Below are positions 23,769 to 37,417 of a stretch of 64,000 bases of DNA, piece by piece. Positions within the stretch are counted from its first letter, which is position 1; each line of letters opens with the position of its first letter. The notes under the pieces were generated by a model, which was not told the DNA's origin, made no database searches, and saw nothing but the letters and a program-made list of their open reading frames with translations. This DNA comes from Arenicola marina. Taxonomy: Eukaryota; Annelida; Polychaeta; Arenicolidae. A program made the translations under genes and the position numbers. The stretch covers positions 26,163,639 through 26,227,638 of the forward strand of contig OZ025263.1 of the NCBI GenBank assembly GCA_964019135.1, written 5' to 3'.

Positions 23769-26700
23769 TTCAGATTCAGATTCAATCTCATTTATTCCGT
23801 CAAAGCAAACATTTCATTTGGTACATTATAGGAAAAAAAAGAAAAAAAAAATGCTCGACGCAGGAGACTCTGATTAAGGTAAGAACCGCTAGCATCAGAG
23901 CCACCTATATTTGTGGTAAACAGAATATTATATGATGGTAAGTAATGGAAACCGAACAGAACAGAACAGACACAGAACTAAACGTTTCCAACAACAAACA
24001 ATATGTGTCATAAATATGTGATAAATGAAAGATAGATTAGAACACAATTGAGTGTAAGCGCTTCAATCCAGTTATTTTAATTTAATTTAATTTAATTTAG
24101 TTTAATTTAATTCAATTTAAGGGCCAACCATGGGAGAGGCACTACTTTAACTTTGACATGAATAGCAATTTTGTACAGTGCAATACTCGGAATAATTACT
24201 TATGATATCATCTTTTAAATACTTGGAAAATCCTATCAGGCTGTGTGTATTGATTTTATCTAAGAGACTTGCGGGCTCTGTGTTCACAGTTTCAATTAGG
24301 GAGTGTCTAATGCATTTTGTGGCATAGTCGTGGTGTGCTCTATTGGTACGGACCAGTGCCTTATGTCTGGTGTTGTATGCGTGTATCTCGTATGCATGTG
24401 TTATGGGAATCTGCGAAAAATACGTGGGAAGATTATTATTCTTTAATTTGTGATAGAACTTTAGTATTTGCAAACGGTGAATGTCATCTAACTTTAGTAG
24501 GTTTAGCTGTTTGAAAAGGGGTTCACTGTGATCATTGAATCTACTTAGACTTATTATTCTCACTGCTCTTTATTGCAATTGATGAATTCGCTCCCCACAG
24601 TATCCCCAAGCCAGTATACCATAGTTTATATGCGGAAGAATTAGAGTATTATATATCGTTAAGAGGGCATGTTTTGGCAGAGAATATTTCAGTCTATTCA
24701 TGATTCCTAGAGTCTTGGAAATTTTAGTGGAGATTCTACCAATGTGACTATGCCATTTCATATGCTTAGTAATTTGTAGACCCAACATGTTAAATTCATC
24801 CACGCATTCAACTTGGACATTATTAATAACAAGATTTGGTAATTGAAATTTCTTACCAGGTAAGTGAAAAACCATAAATTTGCTCTTACTAGGGTTTAAC
24901 GACAGTTTATTGGCATTTAACCAGTTGCTTATCTTATTAAGTTCCTTATTTAATGACGTACTGAAGGATGTGGATTGGTCTGTTCTTACTAGGCTCAAAG
25001 TGCCGAATAATGTAGTGTCGTCTGCATACAATATAAATTGAAAGAAATCACTGGACGAAATTATGTCGTTCATATAAATGATAAAAAGGAGGGGACCAAG
25101 GATGGAACCCTGGGGAACCCCGGTTGTTAGCATAGCTAAACTGGATTCAAAGTTGTCAATTTCGACATATTGCTTACGATTCGTTAAGTAATCTCTCATT
25201 ACCTCCAGGGGTGAGCCACGTATGCCATAATGGCTCAATTTATATAGAATTATTTCGTGGTCTATTGTATCAAAAGCTTTTGACTGGTCAAGATAGATAT
25301 TTATAGGAATTTGTCCATTGTCCATATGTTGCATTGTTCGATCAATTAGCTCAAGGTTAGCCAATTCTGTAGAATGTTTGACCCTAAACCCATATTGACT
25401 GTTATTGAAGAGCTCATGGCGTTGGAAGTGGTCAAGAATTTGGTTTGCCAATGCCTTTTCAAAAACTTTGGAGAATGCTGGTAATAATGATATTGGTCTA
25501 TAGTTATTTAATGAGCTCTCGTCACCATTTTTGTAGACTGGAATAACCTTAGCTATTTTTAATTTATCTGGGAACTTCACTGTAGTTAGTGTTTGATTAA
25601 TTACCAGCGACAAGGCTCTAGCTACTTCTAATTTGATCACTTTCAGTAATTTTACTGATATACCGTCATGGCCACAGCTGGATTTTGGTTTTAACTTATC
25701 AATTATCTCCACTATTTCCCGTGACTCAGTCAGCTTAAATTGCAATGACTGTGGGTTGGGATTGTTTAAGTAGGTCTTATAATGGATGTTACGACTGATC
25801 ATTTCTGTTGCAAGGCTAGGTCTATTTCAACAAAACAATCGTTAAATTTGGTTGCTATATCTTGTTTATCAATTACCATTCGGTCACCTATCTTAAACAT
25901 ATCTGGACGGTCTCTTTTTGCCTTTTTCCGATTTAGTACCTCCTTAATTGCTGCCCATGTTTGCTTCATGTCACTTTTACATCTAGAGAATATTGCATTA
26001 TGATATAGCTTTTTGGCTTCGTTTATCATGCGACGCAGTATTCCATTATATGTATGTAAATTGATTTTGAGAGTTTCATATATAGGCGACATTTGCGGCG
26101 TTGTCTTCAGCCTTTTATACAGCTTATCTCTAAAGTTAATCGACTTGAGAATCCCTCTGGAGATCCATTTCGATTTTTTATGCTTAAGTTTAGAAAATTT
26201 GACTACTTTTGTGGGTAGGATTTTTTCTTTGGACGTTCGGACAAGGCATTCCAAAGTATGATAATTATCATTCGGATCAGAGTTTATATTCTTGTCTAAT
26301 CTATTGTATACATCCAGCGATTTTATTTCATTTCTGAATACCTCTACTGACTCATTATCGTACGTTTTTATGGTAGTCATTTTTGGAAACTTTTGTTTAT
26401 CTTGGAGACTGGGTACGCTGATGAAGTACGGGAAATAGTCCGAGATTGGCTTTACTAATACGCCAGCATCTGCTTGCAGCATTTTTGGGGAAAGTCTACA
26501 AAACAGATTGTCTATGAGAGACGCTCTATGTTTGGACAGTCCTGTTGGCAACGTAATTCTGGGGAAGAAACTGTGACTTGTTACCATATCAAAGAAATCA
26601 CTTATACATTGTTTTTCATTAATCTTGAGCAGATCAATGTTAAAATCACCGGCTATGATTAATTCATTCTTGTGTCTCTCCATAGAACTAAGAACATAGC

Positions 26701-27213
26701 TAAATTCTTCAGTAAATTCTTTGTAATTCCCAATTAACTCACATGGGGGTCTATATATATTTCCAAGCATAATGGTTTTGTTCCAGCAAGGACTAGAGAT
26801 TTCTATAAATAACCCTTCCCACGTTTCTTTATCGACAACGTTGGTCACCATTTTATAGCTGAGATCGTCACGTAGATATATGATAAGGCCCCCATGCGCA
26901 GTGCATGCTTTGCCCTGGGATACCGTTGTATAACCATTGAGCTGAAAGCGCGATATATCAGAATCCTCTGAGAGCCAGCTCTCCTGGATACAAATAACTG
27001 AAAACTGCTGACCTTTACAACCAATGCTTTCTACAAATATTTTGATTTCCTCATACTTAGCCGAAATGGAGCAGCAGTTTAGACTTAGTACTGTGAACTG
27101 CCCCTTAAAATATTCGGTGAGGTTGTCGTCCGAGCAAATAAGGAGAATGCTTCATTGTATTTGGTTCGTCGTTACCTTCGTCGCCACTATCGACCTGGAA
27201 AACCGAGCACAAA
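23769..27213 (-). mobile_element. LINE-A insertion in unit C, longer copy
   Basis: Same insertion site and same 11-bp target duplication (23758-23768 and 27214-27224) as unit A, so it descends from one insertion event. It is about 3.4 kb, 5'-truncated and without the internal deletion. The 3' tail is (TGAATC)n-like and is followed inward by an AATAAA-type sequence on the minus strand near 23790. Confidence 0.9.
24147..27213 (-). pseudogene. LINE-A ORF2 (endonuclease-reverse transcriptase), unit C
   Basis: Complete domain order: endonuclease (about 27090-26380; QESWL, GNIYRPP, GDFNIDLL, SLIDNLF, a SDYFP where SDHFP is usual), linker, then RT (about 25760-24600) with SCGHDGISVKLLK, NNYRPISLLPAFSKVFEK, QSKAFDTIDHE, GVPQGSILGPLLF and the catalytic LYADDTT. 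It is broken by one extra A near 27136, a frameshift at about 25800 and a TAA near 24568. It copies RNA into DNA at a nicked target when intact. The family looks like the CR1/jockey group. The exact clade cannot be set by eye. Confidence 0.85.
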
Positions 27214-29004
27214 GCCCCCAGAGAAGCGGGCTTGCCTGGGGGTACGTGCGCCAACCCGTTGAATAAAGCGTAGAGTGATTCCAATCCCCGCCTGGTTTCC
27301 TGGTTGATTATTGTGAGAGTCCCCTTACGACACCAAACTCGTTACATACATAACATTGAACTCACCTTCCCGGCGGGCTGGGCAGCTGTCCCTTGGTAAG
27401 CTGGCCCTTGCTTGTCCATTCCTGCCGAGCAGTCAGTTGGCTGTGGAGCTGGTCGGCACCGGCTGATGGAATATCTACACGTAGCTACTGTAATGTCAAT
27501 CCCGGCATGCATTGCCGGAGTACTCCACAAGCCCCAGCGCCGTCTACCCGTATAACTTGCGCCGTCTACTTTTTTTCATATTAAATATGTTAAAATGTAA
27601 AAACAATGACAATGTGCTGGCTACTCCAAATGCTTTGTCTGTCTACTCCACCATGCATTGCGTCATTCATGGTATGCGGGTCCAGCGGGAGAACACAGTG
27701 ACATGAATCATCCGTGTGGCATAGCTAATGGTTTATTGCAAAAGGGTAAACCGGCGTAATGTTACGCGAGTTTACGTAACCACATATAACAATAGTTCCA
27801 TTGACTAAACACGCTTTGGTGGAATGCGTGAAGCAGGTGTGGGCTGCTTGTTATTTGGATTTGTCGCAGTAATCTGGAAAACAACCCGTATCTGGCGAAA
27901 GATTAATGGCAAATGCCATTTATTCAATAAAGATAAAATTGACAAAATATACAATAATAATATAAACAATATTACACAAGTATGAAGTTCATATAAATGC
28001 TACATTGTACGATTTGTGGATATATAAGTTTATAGCTTCAATATACAGAGTGAAACAAAGGCTTACCTGGAGAATAACCCGTATCTGGTGAATGATCAGT
28101 GGCAAATGCGCAGATTTGGCTGAAGGCATTTGCCACAAGTACTTTGGCACGATTAATATTAGCCAATGAGCGGTTTGCAATGTTTGAGCTAATCAAGCTA
28201 AGCAAGAGATGACGAATAGAATGGCATTGTAGCATTAACTTACCAGCGCCCGTGAAATATATAACCCTGACTAAACAAGCGACAGTCTCTACATAACATT
28301 GCGTGACATCAATCCAATTACCCAATCTAGCACGTCATGCAATAGAAAATTGACAGCGTTTTGTCGGCATACGCCCGAAATATGGGAGGTGGCGAGAAAT
28401 ATCGGAGGAAGGCGGAGATTCGGGAAATTCTTTCGCCAAAAGTTTCCTCGTACTCCCGTCATCAATACTCACGCCAGCCCGGTCAAAACACACGTGATAT
28501 CCGTGTAGCAGACGCCAAAGAGAGCGTGTCCTGCTAGGCCAGTGCTCCTCGCTAGAAAGGTCACGGCGTCTGTCGAGCATTTGGATTTGACCGCGAAGAG
28601 TTCGCCGATGCGCCCGGGTCCCAAAATCTTACAGCTTGTGCCCGTTGGCTCGCTTATATGATGTAACCGCTACGTGCATCTCAACAGCTGTCGGCTTGAC
28701 TTCAGCAACACGTGGACGACTTAGAATGTTGTTTTAGTTGAAAGTTTTGAGTCTGGCGCCTGACACGCTACATGGGGTTAATTACTTCATAGTCCTCGTA
28801 TTCGTCGCACAGGGCCCGTCTAACAAATATAGAGGGAAGGTAGTGAAGTGTTTCTTTCGTCAGGTCGCGCAGAGAATGACTCAACACATTCAAGTCGTTC
28901 AGTCGTTCAATCTTTCGTTTGTGGAGCTGGATGAGGTCACTGCACTGACCAGCGATGACGTCACCGCGTGTCTCCGGACTCAGTGACGCTTATTTGCTAC
29001 ATAC

Positions 29005-30761
29005 AATGAATGAATGAATGAGTTTATTGCTGAAAACGGTCACCGGCCAAAGTGCATACATGGTGATATTCTGTTGTGGGTGCTCATTGTGCGTAGGCTA
29101 TAGGACAAATATAATAGAAACACAATTCAGTTAGCTTCTCTGAATTTAAACATATTATACACAAAAACAGCCAGTCGACAGATTAAATTTTCGTCTCTCG
29201 TCGACATAATTCGAACAAAGGAAAAACTTAAATCGCACGCTCTAACCGTTTGAACATTTCTATACTATTAAAATGAAGCTGCCTGTCCCACTGTGCCGCT
29301 GCATGCAAGAGCACGTTGGCTCCAGCAGCCGCCTTGCACCTATATCCAACCGAACCACTGCATACGGTAAATGGTCCAAGGCCATGGATGTATCAACATT
29401 GTGGCTCTTAGATGTGTCAACGCTATCGCATGCGTCAACACTACCGCTGGGTGCTTATCACCTTATCCCGCGAATAATATCGCTTTCGGGTGCTTATCCC
29501 GCATGGTGACCATGTCTGCGGCGGGCTACCTGGCTTGGTGCCAACAGTAATAATATTTTTCCCAACGCATTATCGCCCGAACCGTCATCAAAACAAACAA
29601 ATCCCGTACTGTCTCGCGTCCACAACTTCCCTTCAGTAGCACATTTTGTCCACTGAAGATTCGTTAAATAACGAACGATGGGCGGGAAACAGCCCCATTT
29701 TTTACTCAATCAGCCCCCTTTTTTTTACTCAATCAATGTATGAGCTTGGGCTTTAGTTTTACTGGACTGATATTCCTTTTATTAGCGTGCTTTAGCCGCA
29801 ATTTGTGTATTCTGTACAAACAAAATACTGTCATACTGTTATTTCTTTCGGTTATTAGTACGAACGCTAGACGGGCGGCTAGTAAAGGTAAATACTTTGA
29901 ACGCAAAACTGAAGAATGAGGGCATACCAACAGGACGTGAATTTCGTTTTCTACAACTCCTAAATTACAGCGAGTACAGATCCTAGCATCATATGGTGTG
30001 CTGTTGTGCCGGCCTGTCTCAACAAGTAGCGAATGGCTAGAGCAACGGAAGCGTACAAGTGCGACTTTATGGTGTCATGTTAACCTGTCTTAAACTGACA
30101 GTATGCTTGAAGTTTACTGCTTGAACCTACGTCCGAGTTCCATTCCTGTAAGCAACAATCGCTAATTCATTGTCGAAATTGTCTAATAGATCAGCTATTG
30201 TCTCCTACACTTTGGTTCATCCATACAATTCCCAACCCATATTTCGTCAACAGTTCTCTCACACAACTGGCCCAGGTTCTTTTCTCCCCCTCATCTAATG
30301 ACTTATGATATTGTAGCACGCCCGCGGATATCTTTCTGACGACATAGCTATCAGTCTCAACCAGTATTTGACAAGTCGGCTGTAACATTGTACAGCTAAT
30401 GGGTAGCGCCCACACTCCCCGAGAACTGCTGGTCCATTTGTAGCCTTTTTCACCACTAATAAAGCTCTACAGAACCTCAATTGTACATGTTCTATATCAT
30501 GTGAAACTTCATACCCCCATATTTCTGAGCCCTAAAGCAGAATTGGTGTAACAATTTTATCAAACAAATAAGACGCAATATTGCTAGGTAAAATGCCACG
30601 TTTGTTCTGTAACTTATTCAATAACAATAATGCTTTGCCAGCCTGACATGCCAGGGTCTTTTTCGCTAATGACCAGATTATTTTCGGTGTTAGAAATATG
30701 CCCAAATACTTACATACTGGGCTATATACTATATGCTATATGGGCTAAATACTGGGCTATC
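29005..30761 (-). mobile_element. LINE-C remnant, unit C
   Basis: Same remnant with the (CATT)n tail near 29005 and the GVVENEIHV region disrupted near 29930. It retains the internal 185 bp missing from A. Confidence 0.75.
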
Positions 30762-31906
30762 TGTAAAACTATTTAAGGTATTAAAGGTAAATCTAAGCGA
30801 GTCATTAGCCATGATTATTAATCAATCGCTATAGGCAGGAATATTCGCTGACAAGTTGAAACTTCCAAAGCTAACTCCTGTTTTTAAGAAAGGAGATGTT
30901 AAGAACGACAATTATAGATATATCTCGATTCTTCCTGCACTTTCAAAGGTATTTTTAAAGATTATTTATGATCAAAGCTATCACTATTTCCAGAAAGAAA
31001 AACTCTTTTACAATAGACTTGAATTAGTTAATCGAACTTTGCACAAGCTGGCCGAGGGCGAGGGTCCGCTTAGTATATATTAATGGATCTGTCGAAGGCG
31101 TTTGACACTTTGAATCATAATATTCTTATCCATAAACTAAAACACTATAGTATATTCTGATGCAGCTATTTTTTTGCTAAAGTGTTCTCACCAATCGTTA
31201 TCGAGAGATGATAAATCTACGGTAACGACAACATCTCGATGGGAACCTCAAGGTTCTATTTTATGTCCCTTGCTATTCGTTATATGTGAACGAAATGCCA
31301 CACGCTAGTCAGCTATTTAGAGCTATTGCATTTGCTGAAGATACAACTCTGTGTAGCACGTTGACTGCGTCATCGTCTGATAATATGCTTGTTGATGATA
31401 TGCTAAATGATGAACTCTCTAATATATACGGTTGGCTATGTGCAAACGAGTTATCGCTTAACGTTTCCAAAACCAAATTTATGATATTTTGTATGCCGCG
31501 TAGAGTTGTTAGATTTCCGCGATTGTCCATAAATAACATACCTCTTGAGTACGTAGAAGAGTTCGATTTTTTGGGCCTGACAGTTCATAAGGATCTCAAG
31601 TGGAACCATTATTAAAACAATTAAGTGTGTTGAAGTTGGTTCATATAACGTTTTATCGCCATCTAGAATTTTATTACAAGCATTTCCATGGTGATCTACC
31701 AGATTTCAAAAAAATTGAATGTCTATTCTTCACAATTATAACGCCTTCACAATTATAGCACCAAACAAAAGGACGATCTGTCAGTTGCACCACGTGTAAA
31801 ACATAAGTTTGCTCAACAATGTTTACGATTTACTACAACTATAAACGAAACGCCTGATATTATATTAGATAAGGTTAAGACACATGGATTGGACTTTGCA
31901 GAGTAG
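30762..31906 (+). mobile_element. LINE-B remnant, unit C
   Basis: As in unit A, including the same internal loss after CTCAAGTGGAACC (about 31608). There is a private 1-bp insertion near 31080 that ends the YMDLSKAF frame early. Confidence 0.75.
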
Positions 31907-32290
31907 AGGGTCGTACGACTCTGAAGTAGAGATGCTGTTTGCCATTAGGAAATCACTGAAAGGAACTGCAGCAGAACTATTGGTGACAATGGGGACAACT
32001 ATGTCCGTTGCTAACTTAGGGAGTAAATTGGACAATGCGTTTGGTAATGATTTTCTACTATCGACTTTGCTGGTTCAGTTTTGGAATTCGAAACAGAAAC
32101 ATGGTGAGTCGGTCACCGTTTGGGATTGCCTCTTGCAACATCGAGTGACTCAGGTTCAGGCCAGGGAGGCCATCTTCCCAGATGTACATGGACCTATGTT
32201 GAGAACTAATTTCTGGTCAGGATGAGGGATGAGAAGACTAAGACGACTCTGCGTCATCTCTTGGAAGAAAACGGCCCAGACTTATGAACG
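31907..32290 (+). pseudogene. Gag fragment, unit C
   Basis: Same fragment, with a frame and end identical in layout to unit A. Confidence 0.65.
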
Positions 32291-32834
32291 GGTTTTGGTA
32301 TCTGCTCTTGAACCTGGTACCTGGAACGCATGCAAGACTGGCCGCTGAAACGCAAACTGATGGTCCTGTGGTATCTACATTTTTATAGGGTTACCTGGCG
32401 AAAGACCTAAATATTTTGTTTGTGTTTTTTAAAGATAAATTACATTAGGATTTGCTCAGTAAACATTACACAGTCACTATCCGTGCACATTATGCAACAT
32501 AATTAATGGATGAAGCTTAAAGATATGCAATGGTTGTTATATTTTTATTATCATATGTACATATATTTCATCAGATCATGTTTTTTTATTATTGTCAGTC
32601 AATAGTACGTGTGCTAATGATTATTGTTGACATTTACATACCGACGTTAAATAAAATGTTAACATATATTCTCTTATCTTATCTTAACTTCTCTTATTTG
32701 TTTTATAAAAAAATCATCTTCATAACGTGCTACGTGAGGAATTACACTGTTGTGCCATGATGCACACATAGTGCTCGACGCGCAATGAGCGCAGCAAGAT
32801 GATAACGGGTACCATCATTCATCTTACAAATCGT

Positions 32835-33743
32835 CTAAGAGGCATTGTTCTTCAATTTACAAGCAATAGCTTCAGCGAATTTTCCAGCAGCTCGCGGGTC
32901 TTTCACAAGATACAAAACTGGTTCTATGAGCTCAAGTTCCATCAAGGACGGGATCCCGCGAGAGTCTCGCACCATGTCCACCCGAACGTACAGGGTCTGC
33001 AATCCCATGGTTGCCATGGCTTTCGAAACCTTCTTCCCGGCCTTCTCCATGTCTTACGGGATGTAACTCTCGGCCAGGTAGCTAGAATTTTGACGTATCA
33101 TGAACTGCCCTTCCGTCGGAGTCTTCCTGACCATGTGACTCAGGTTGCCGTCGAAGTAGATCAGCGAATACTCCCCTTCAGAGCGTATGTTGGGCAGGTA
33201 CTCTTGGACTATAATATCCTCACCCAGGTCAATCAGTGCGGCAAAGTCCACGTGGCAACAGGACTTCTCAGGATTCGAATTCAGATCCGCAATTTGGACT
33301 TTGTTAACTTGCAGGGAGTCCGCCCCTACACATGGTTTAACCACCGCCTCCGTCCAGCCTTTCCTCTTCATGATGTCACGTATGCCGTCGCCGCTCAAAT
33401 CCCGAGATTTCACAAACACAGTGTCGACGATATCCGCTCCGTAGCGATGCAAGTCGGTCAGGTATGTTTTTTTATTCATGTTCCACAAGATAGTTTCTAT
33501 GGGATTACAAATCAGAATATTATCAGCATGCAATTTCCAGAGCCAGTCTTTGAAGTGTTCAGACTGTGGGTTGTAGTCCCAGACATTAGTCACTAGAACC
33601 ATGTCGTACAGGCTCCAATTCACATCCGGGTTATTCCAAACGACACCCTCTGCCGAGACGCCTCTATTTCCCAAGGCGGCCACCAGGAGGTCAACGCCTG
33701 CTCTTGGAATATCACGATTGCTCTTTGCTATGGCAACCCGAAG
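32835..33743 (-). pseudogene. ATP-grasp ligase terminal exon, unit C, one nonsense codon
   Basis: Same exon as in unit B with the acceptor preserved (AG at 33744-33745). The frame is open from 33743 down to a TAA at 33054-33056, which replaces Gln230 of the unit B product, and is open again afterwards to the normal stop at 32835. The truncated product would lack the RVDMVRD and MELELIEP segments and so the metal site. A few replacements (for example Lys to Asn just after the VGADSLQV motif) are also seen. Readthrough or RNA editing could in principle restore it, but decay is the simpler reading. Confidence 0.85.
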
Positions 33744-33862
33744 CTGAAAACCGAAATATAATAATACAGGTCATAAAATTATCACAGCAGTTTGAATAAA
33801 CATTTGAATAAAGTCACTACCACTTGTTTCCGCTCTAGATTATCGGTTTTTAAACCAGTACG

Positions 33863-36800
33863 TCCACATTAAAACTGTTTATACAGCAATATGCTCCTGA
33901 GAAACGACTAAGTCATTTAAATGCAACCTGTCTATTTGTATTTGTATTTGTAACAACGTCATAAACTTTAATTTTGGAAAATCAAAGTGATTTTGTTGCA
34001 ATAAAAATAATGTTTGCTTCATGGACTGGATGACATAGGAAAACACATTTTAAAGGCGAAAATGAAAGAAGGACGCGGTGATGAGCCCTCCCGAACCAAG
34101 GTGAACCACCAAGAATCTTGCTGACCCGACCGCCGTTTGTGTTTCTTGAGATAGCGAAGATGTTATTCAATAGCGAAAAGTGTTTTTTTTTATCATCCTA
34201 ACAAGTAATTTAAAGTACAACAGGTGATGATGAGGTTTTTATTGCGTTATTTAAATCGGTTAGTATATATTGTAATATTTTGAATCAACTGATGTAAGCG
34301 CTGGTCTACGCATGCCCCCTTGGGACATGGTTAGATAATATTTAGGACAATATCTATTGAATATCTCGAGATCTTGACATATTAAGTTAAGACTTCGATA
34401 TATTAAATAGAGACTTCGATATATTAAATAGAGACTTCGATATAATAAATAGAGACCACCAGTTATTATTTTGAGATTTCGATTTTTAAGTAGAGACTCA
34501 GTGAGGTCACATTGACCGAGTGATCATCAACACCCGACATAACACCCGACATAACACCCGTCACAACAACTTGAACAATTCGAAATCTAGAATTAATGAA
34601 TCGAGTTCTCTACTTAATAATTCGAGAACCTAGTTAGTGAGCCGAGTTCTGTACTTGTGTGGCTTCCTGATGTAATACGCCATGAGCATTCGGTTGTGGC
34701 CATATGATAACACACATGGTCATACACTGTGTCCAGACCCGCCCCTTTAGCCGTCGGTGTGTGTTTATGTGGTGCGCAGTTGCAGGCCTGCAGAAAAAAA
34801 ATCCCGAGAACTGAAGTTAAACAACTCACCACAACGTCCCCCCCCCCCCACCCCCGTCTCCCAACCCCTCATTTTGTACCTCAACCCAGCCACGTCTAGT
34901 TGGAGAGCGACCCACTGCTGCCCTCAGTCCCAACCGAGCGGCAAGAGGCGGGTGTGAGACAGGTCCCAGAACCCAAACTACGATATCTTACGGGACATCC
35001 TAGTAAAATCGGAAGAAACTTTCCGATCTCAAGTGGAACGGTCATATTAATAAGGTATCTTCAAAAATATCAAAGTGTGTTGGAGTCATGAGTAAGTTAA
35101 AACATGCAGTCCCATTTTATATTTTGAAAATTATATACAACTATTCGAACCTACCCCATTTACACTATGATGTTCTGGCATGGGACTTCCAAGCTTGTAT
35201 TTAACATCAAGGGATGCGTTCTTACATTGAGCGAGAAAGGACGTTAACGTTTCTGTGAAATGCATTGCACTGTGTCTGCCCGTTGGAAAATGGTCCAACA
35301 CTTTTTTAGCCACATTTAACGCTCTCGAAAGACATATTACAATATGGTAGTGATGTGTACTAGCAGATGCCCACATGCACGTAGAGTACCGAAGGTCAAC
35401 ATGAGATTGCGTCACCCGTAGGGTGAGAATGACGTAAAATGTAAAATACGGATTATGTCTTCGGTCCACTACAATGACCTTGACCTTCACAATTGACTTG
35501 ACTGTGACTTTATGTGTGACGTATTTGGCCCCTCAGATCCCGATTTGACACCTTAGATCCAGATTGACCCCTCAGATCTATATTTGATACCTCAGATCCA
35601 TATTGACCCCTAATATCCGGCAGCTCTAAAACTGTCGCTATAATGAGCATTCTCTCAATTGTTGGCCCCATCTCAAAAGTCACTCTTTAGTTTCTAAAAC
35701 CAAACTGCCCGTTCCGGTCTACATCCCTACCATGCACATTAGTTACATAGCAACCAACTGAATCATCCCACCACCCCAGCTTGACCCCCCCCCCACCCCA
35801 CCCACAACAGTAGGCCTAAAGTGGCACCGCGGTCGCTACCACCGCTCGCAACAGTGCAGAGCCTCGCTGTAATGTTATAATTAGCAGATTAGCGAACCGC
35901 GCTCTGTTGATATCTTGTTTGGATAAGCCAAGTGACGAGTCTCCGGCCACACATCAGGCGATTGAGATCGGGCCTGTTCTTAATAGTTAATAGCTCTCGT
36001 CGGGTCCCATGTTAAAGATTGGGAATGTTTTGCGGAAGATTCCTGTGATCTTGACCTTTGACCTACGTACCCCGCTGACGAACTTGACCGAGCCATGTCG
36101 GATACCTATCGATGGGTAAAGTTACAGAACGAAATGTTGGGTTTTTGCGCCCTACAAAGCGCACACACACACACACACAGACACACCCACACCCACACAT
36201 ACACATACATGCCAACGTACTGATAGATGACGGGAAAATCGATTTTTCCGTCATAGTAATAGACTTTCGTATGCAGGGCCGTCAGTTTCACCCAATGGTG
36301 CAAAAGGTGGCGGGATTCTCCAGGTGGCGCTCCATACGCATGGTCGTTCCCGACGCGCGTCCAAGACATTTTAACATTGACACCGTTGTGCCCCCAGAGA
36401 AGCGGGCTTGCCTGGGGGCACGTGCGCCAACCCGTTGAATAAAGCGTAGAGTGATTCCAATCCCCGCCTGGTTCCCTGGTTGATTATTGTGTGAGTCCCC
36501 TTACGACACCAAGCCCGTTACATACATAACATTGAACTCACCTTCCCGGCGGGCTGGGCCGCTGTCCCTTGGTAAGCTGGGCCTTGCTTGTCCATTCCTG
36601 CCGAGCAGTGAGTTGACTGTGGAGCTGGTCGGCACCGGCTGACGGAATATCTACACGTAGCTACTGTAATGTCAATCCCGGCATGCATTGCCGGAGTACT
36701 CCACAAGCCCCAGCGCCGTCTACCCGTATAACTTGCGCTGTCTACTTCATATTATATATGTTAAAAGGTCAACAAAATGTGCTGGCTACTCCAAATGCTT

Positions 36801-37408
36801 TGTCTGTCTACTCCACCATGCATCGCGTTATTCATGGTACGCGGGTCCAGCGGGAGAACACAGTGACACGAAGCATTCGTGTGGCGTAGCTAATGGTTTA
36901 TTTCAAAAGGGTAAACCGGCGTAATGTTACGCGAGTTTACGTAACCACATATAACAATAGTTCCATTGACTCAACACGCTTTGGTCGAATGCGTGAAGCA
37001 GATGTGGGCTGCTTGTTATTTGGATTTGTCGCAGTAATCTGGAAAATAACCCGTATCTGGTGAAAGATCAATGGCAAATGCCATTTATTCAATAAAGATC
37101 AAATTGACAAAATATACAATAATAATATAAACAATATTACACACGTATAAAGTTCATATAAATGCTACATTGTACGATTTGTGGATATATAAGTTTATAG
37201 CTTCAATATACAGAGTGAAACAAAGGCTTACCTGGAAAACAACCCGTATCTGGTGAATGATCAGTGGCAAATGCGCAGATTTGGCTTAAGGCATTTGCCA
37301 CAAGTACTTTGGCACGATTAATATTAGCCAATGAGCGGGTTGCAATGGTTGAGCTAATCAAGCTAAGCAAGAGATGACGAATAGAATGACATTGTAGCAT
37401 TAACTTAC
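33863..37408. repeat. Segmental duplication unit D, first part only
   Basis: Begins exactly like units A and C and, like B, has an empty LINE-A site (36390-36400) and the short form of the preceding segment. Homology to the other units stops after the TAACTTAC at 37401-37408, and a gypsy LTR begins at 37418. The ATP-grasp exon and LINE-B/C parts of this unit are not found next to it. Confidence 0.85.
36162..36180. repeat. (CA)n microsatellite, unit D
   Basis: Shortest homologue, with a CAGACA interruption following. Confidence 0.9.
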
Positions 37409-37417
37409 AAAATGGGT

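Larger units (their letters stand above)
21043..33862. repeat. Segmental duplication unit C
   Basis: Third and longest copy, about 12.8 kb, closest to A. It shares with A the LINE-A insertion, the extra 145 bp before it, the loss of the LINE-B middle segment (31605-31610) and the same nonsense codon in the ATP-grasp exon. It has the full 3.4-kb form of LINE-A. Confidence 0.9.
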
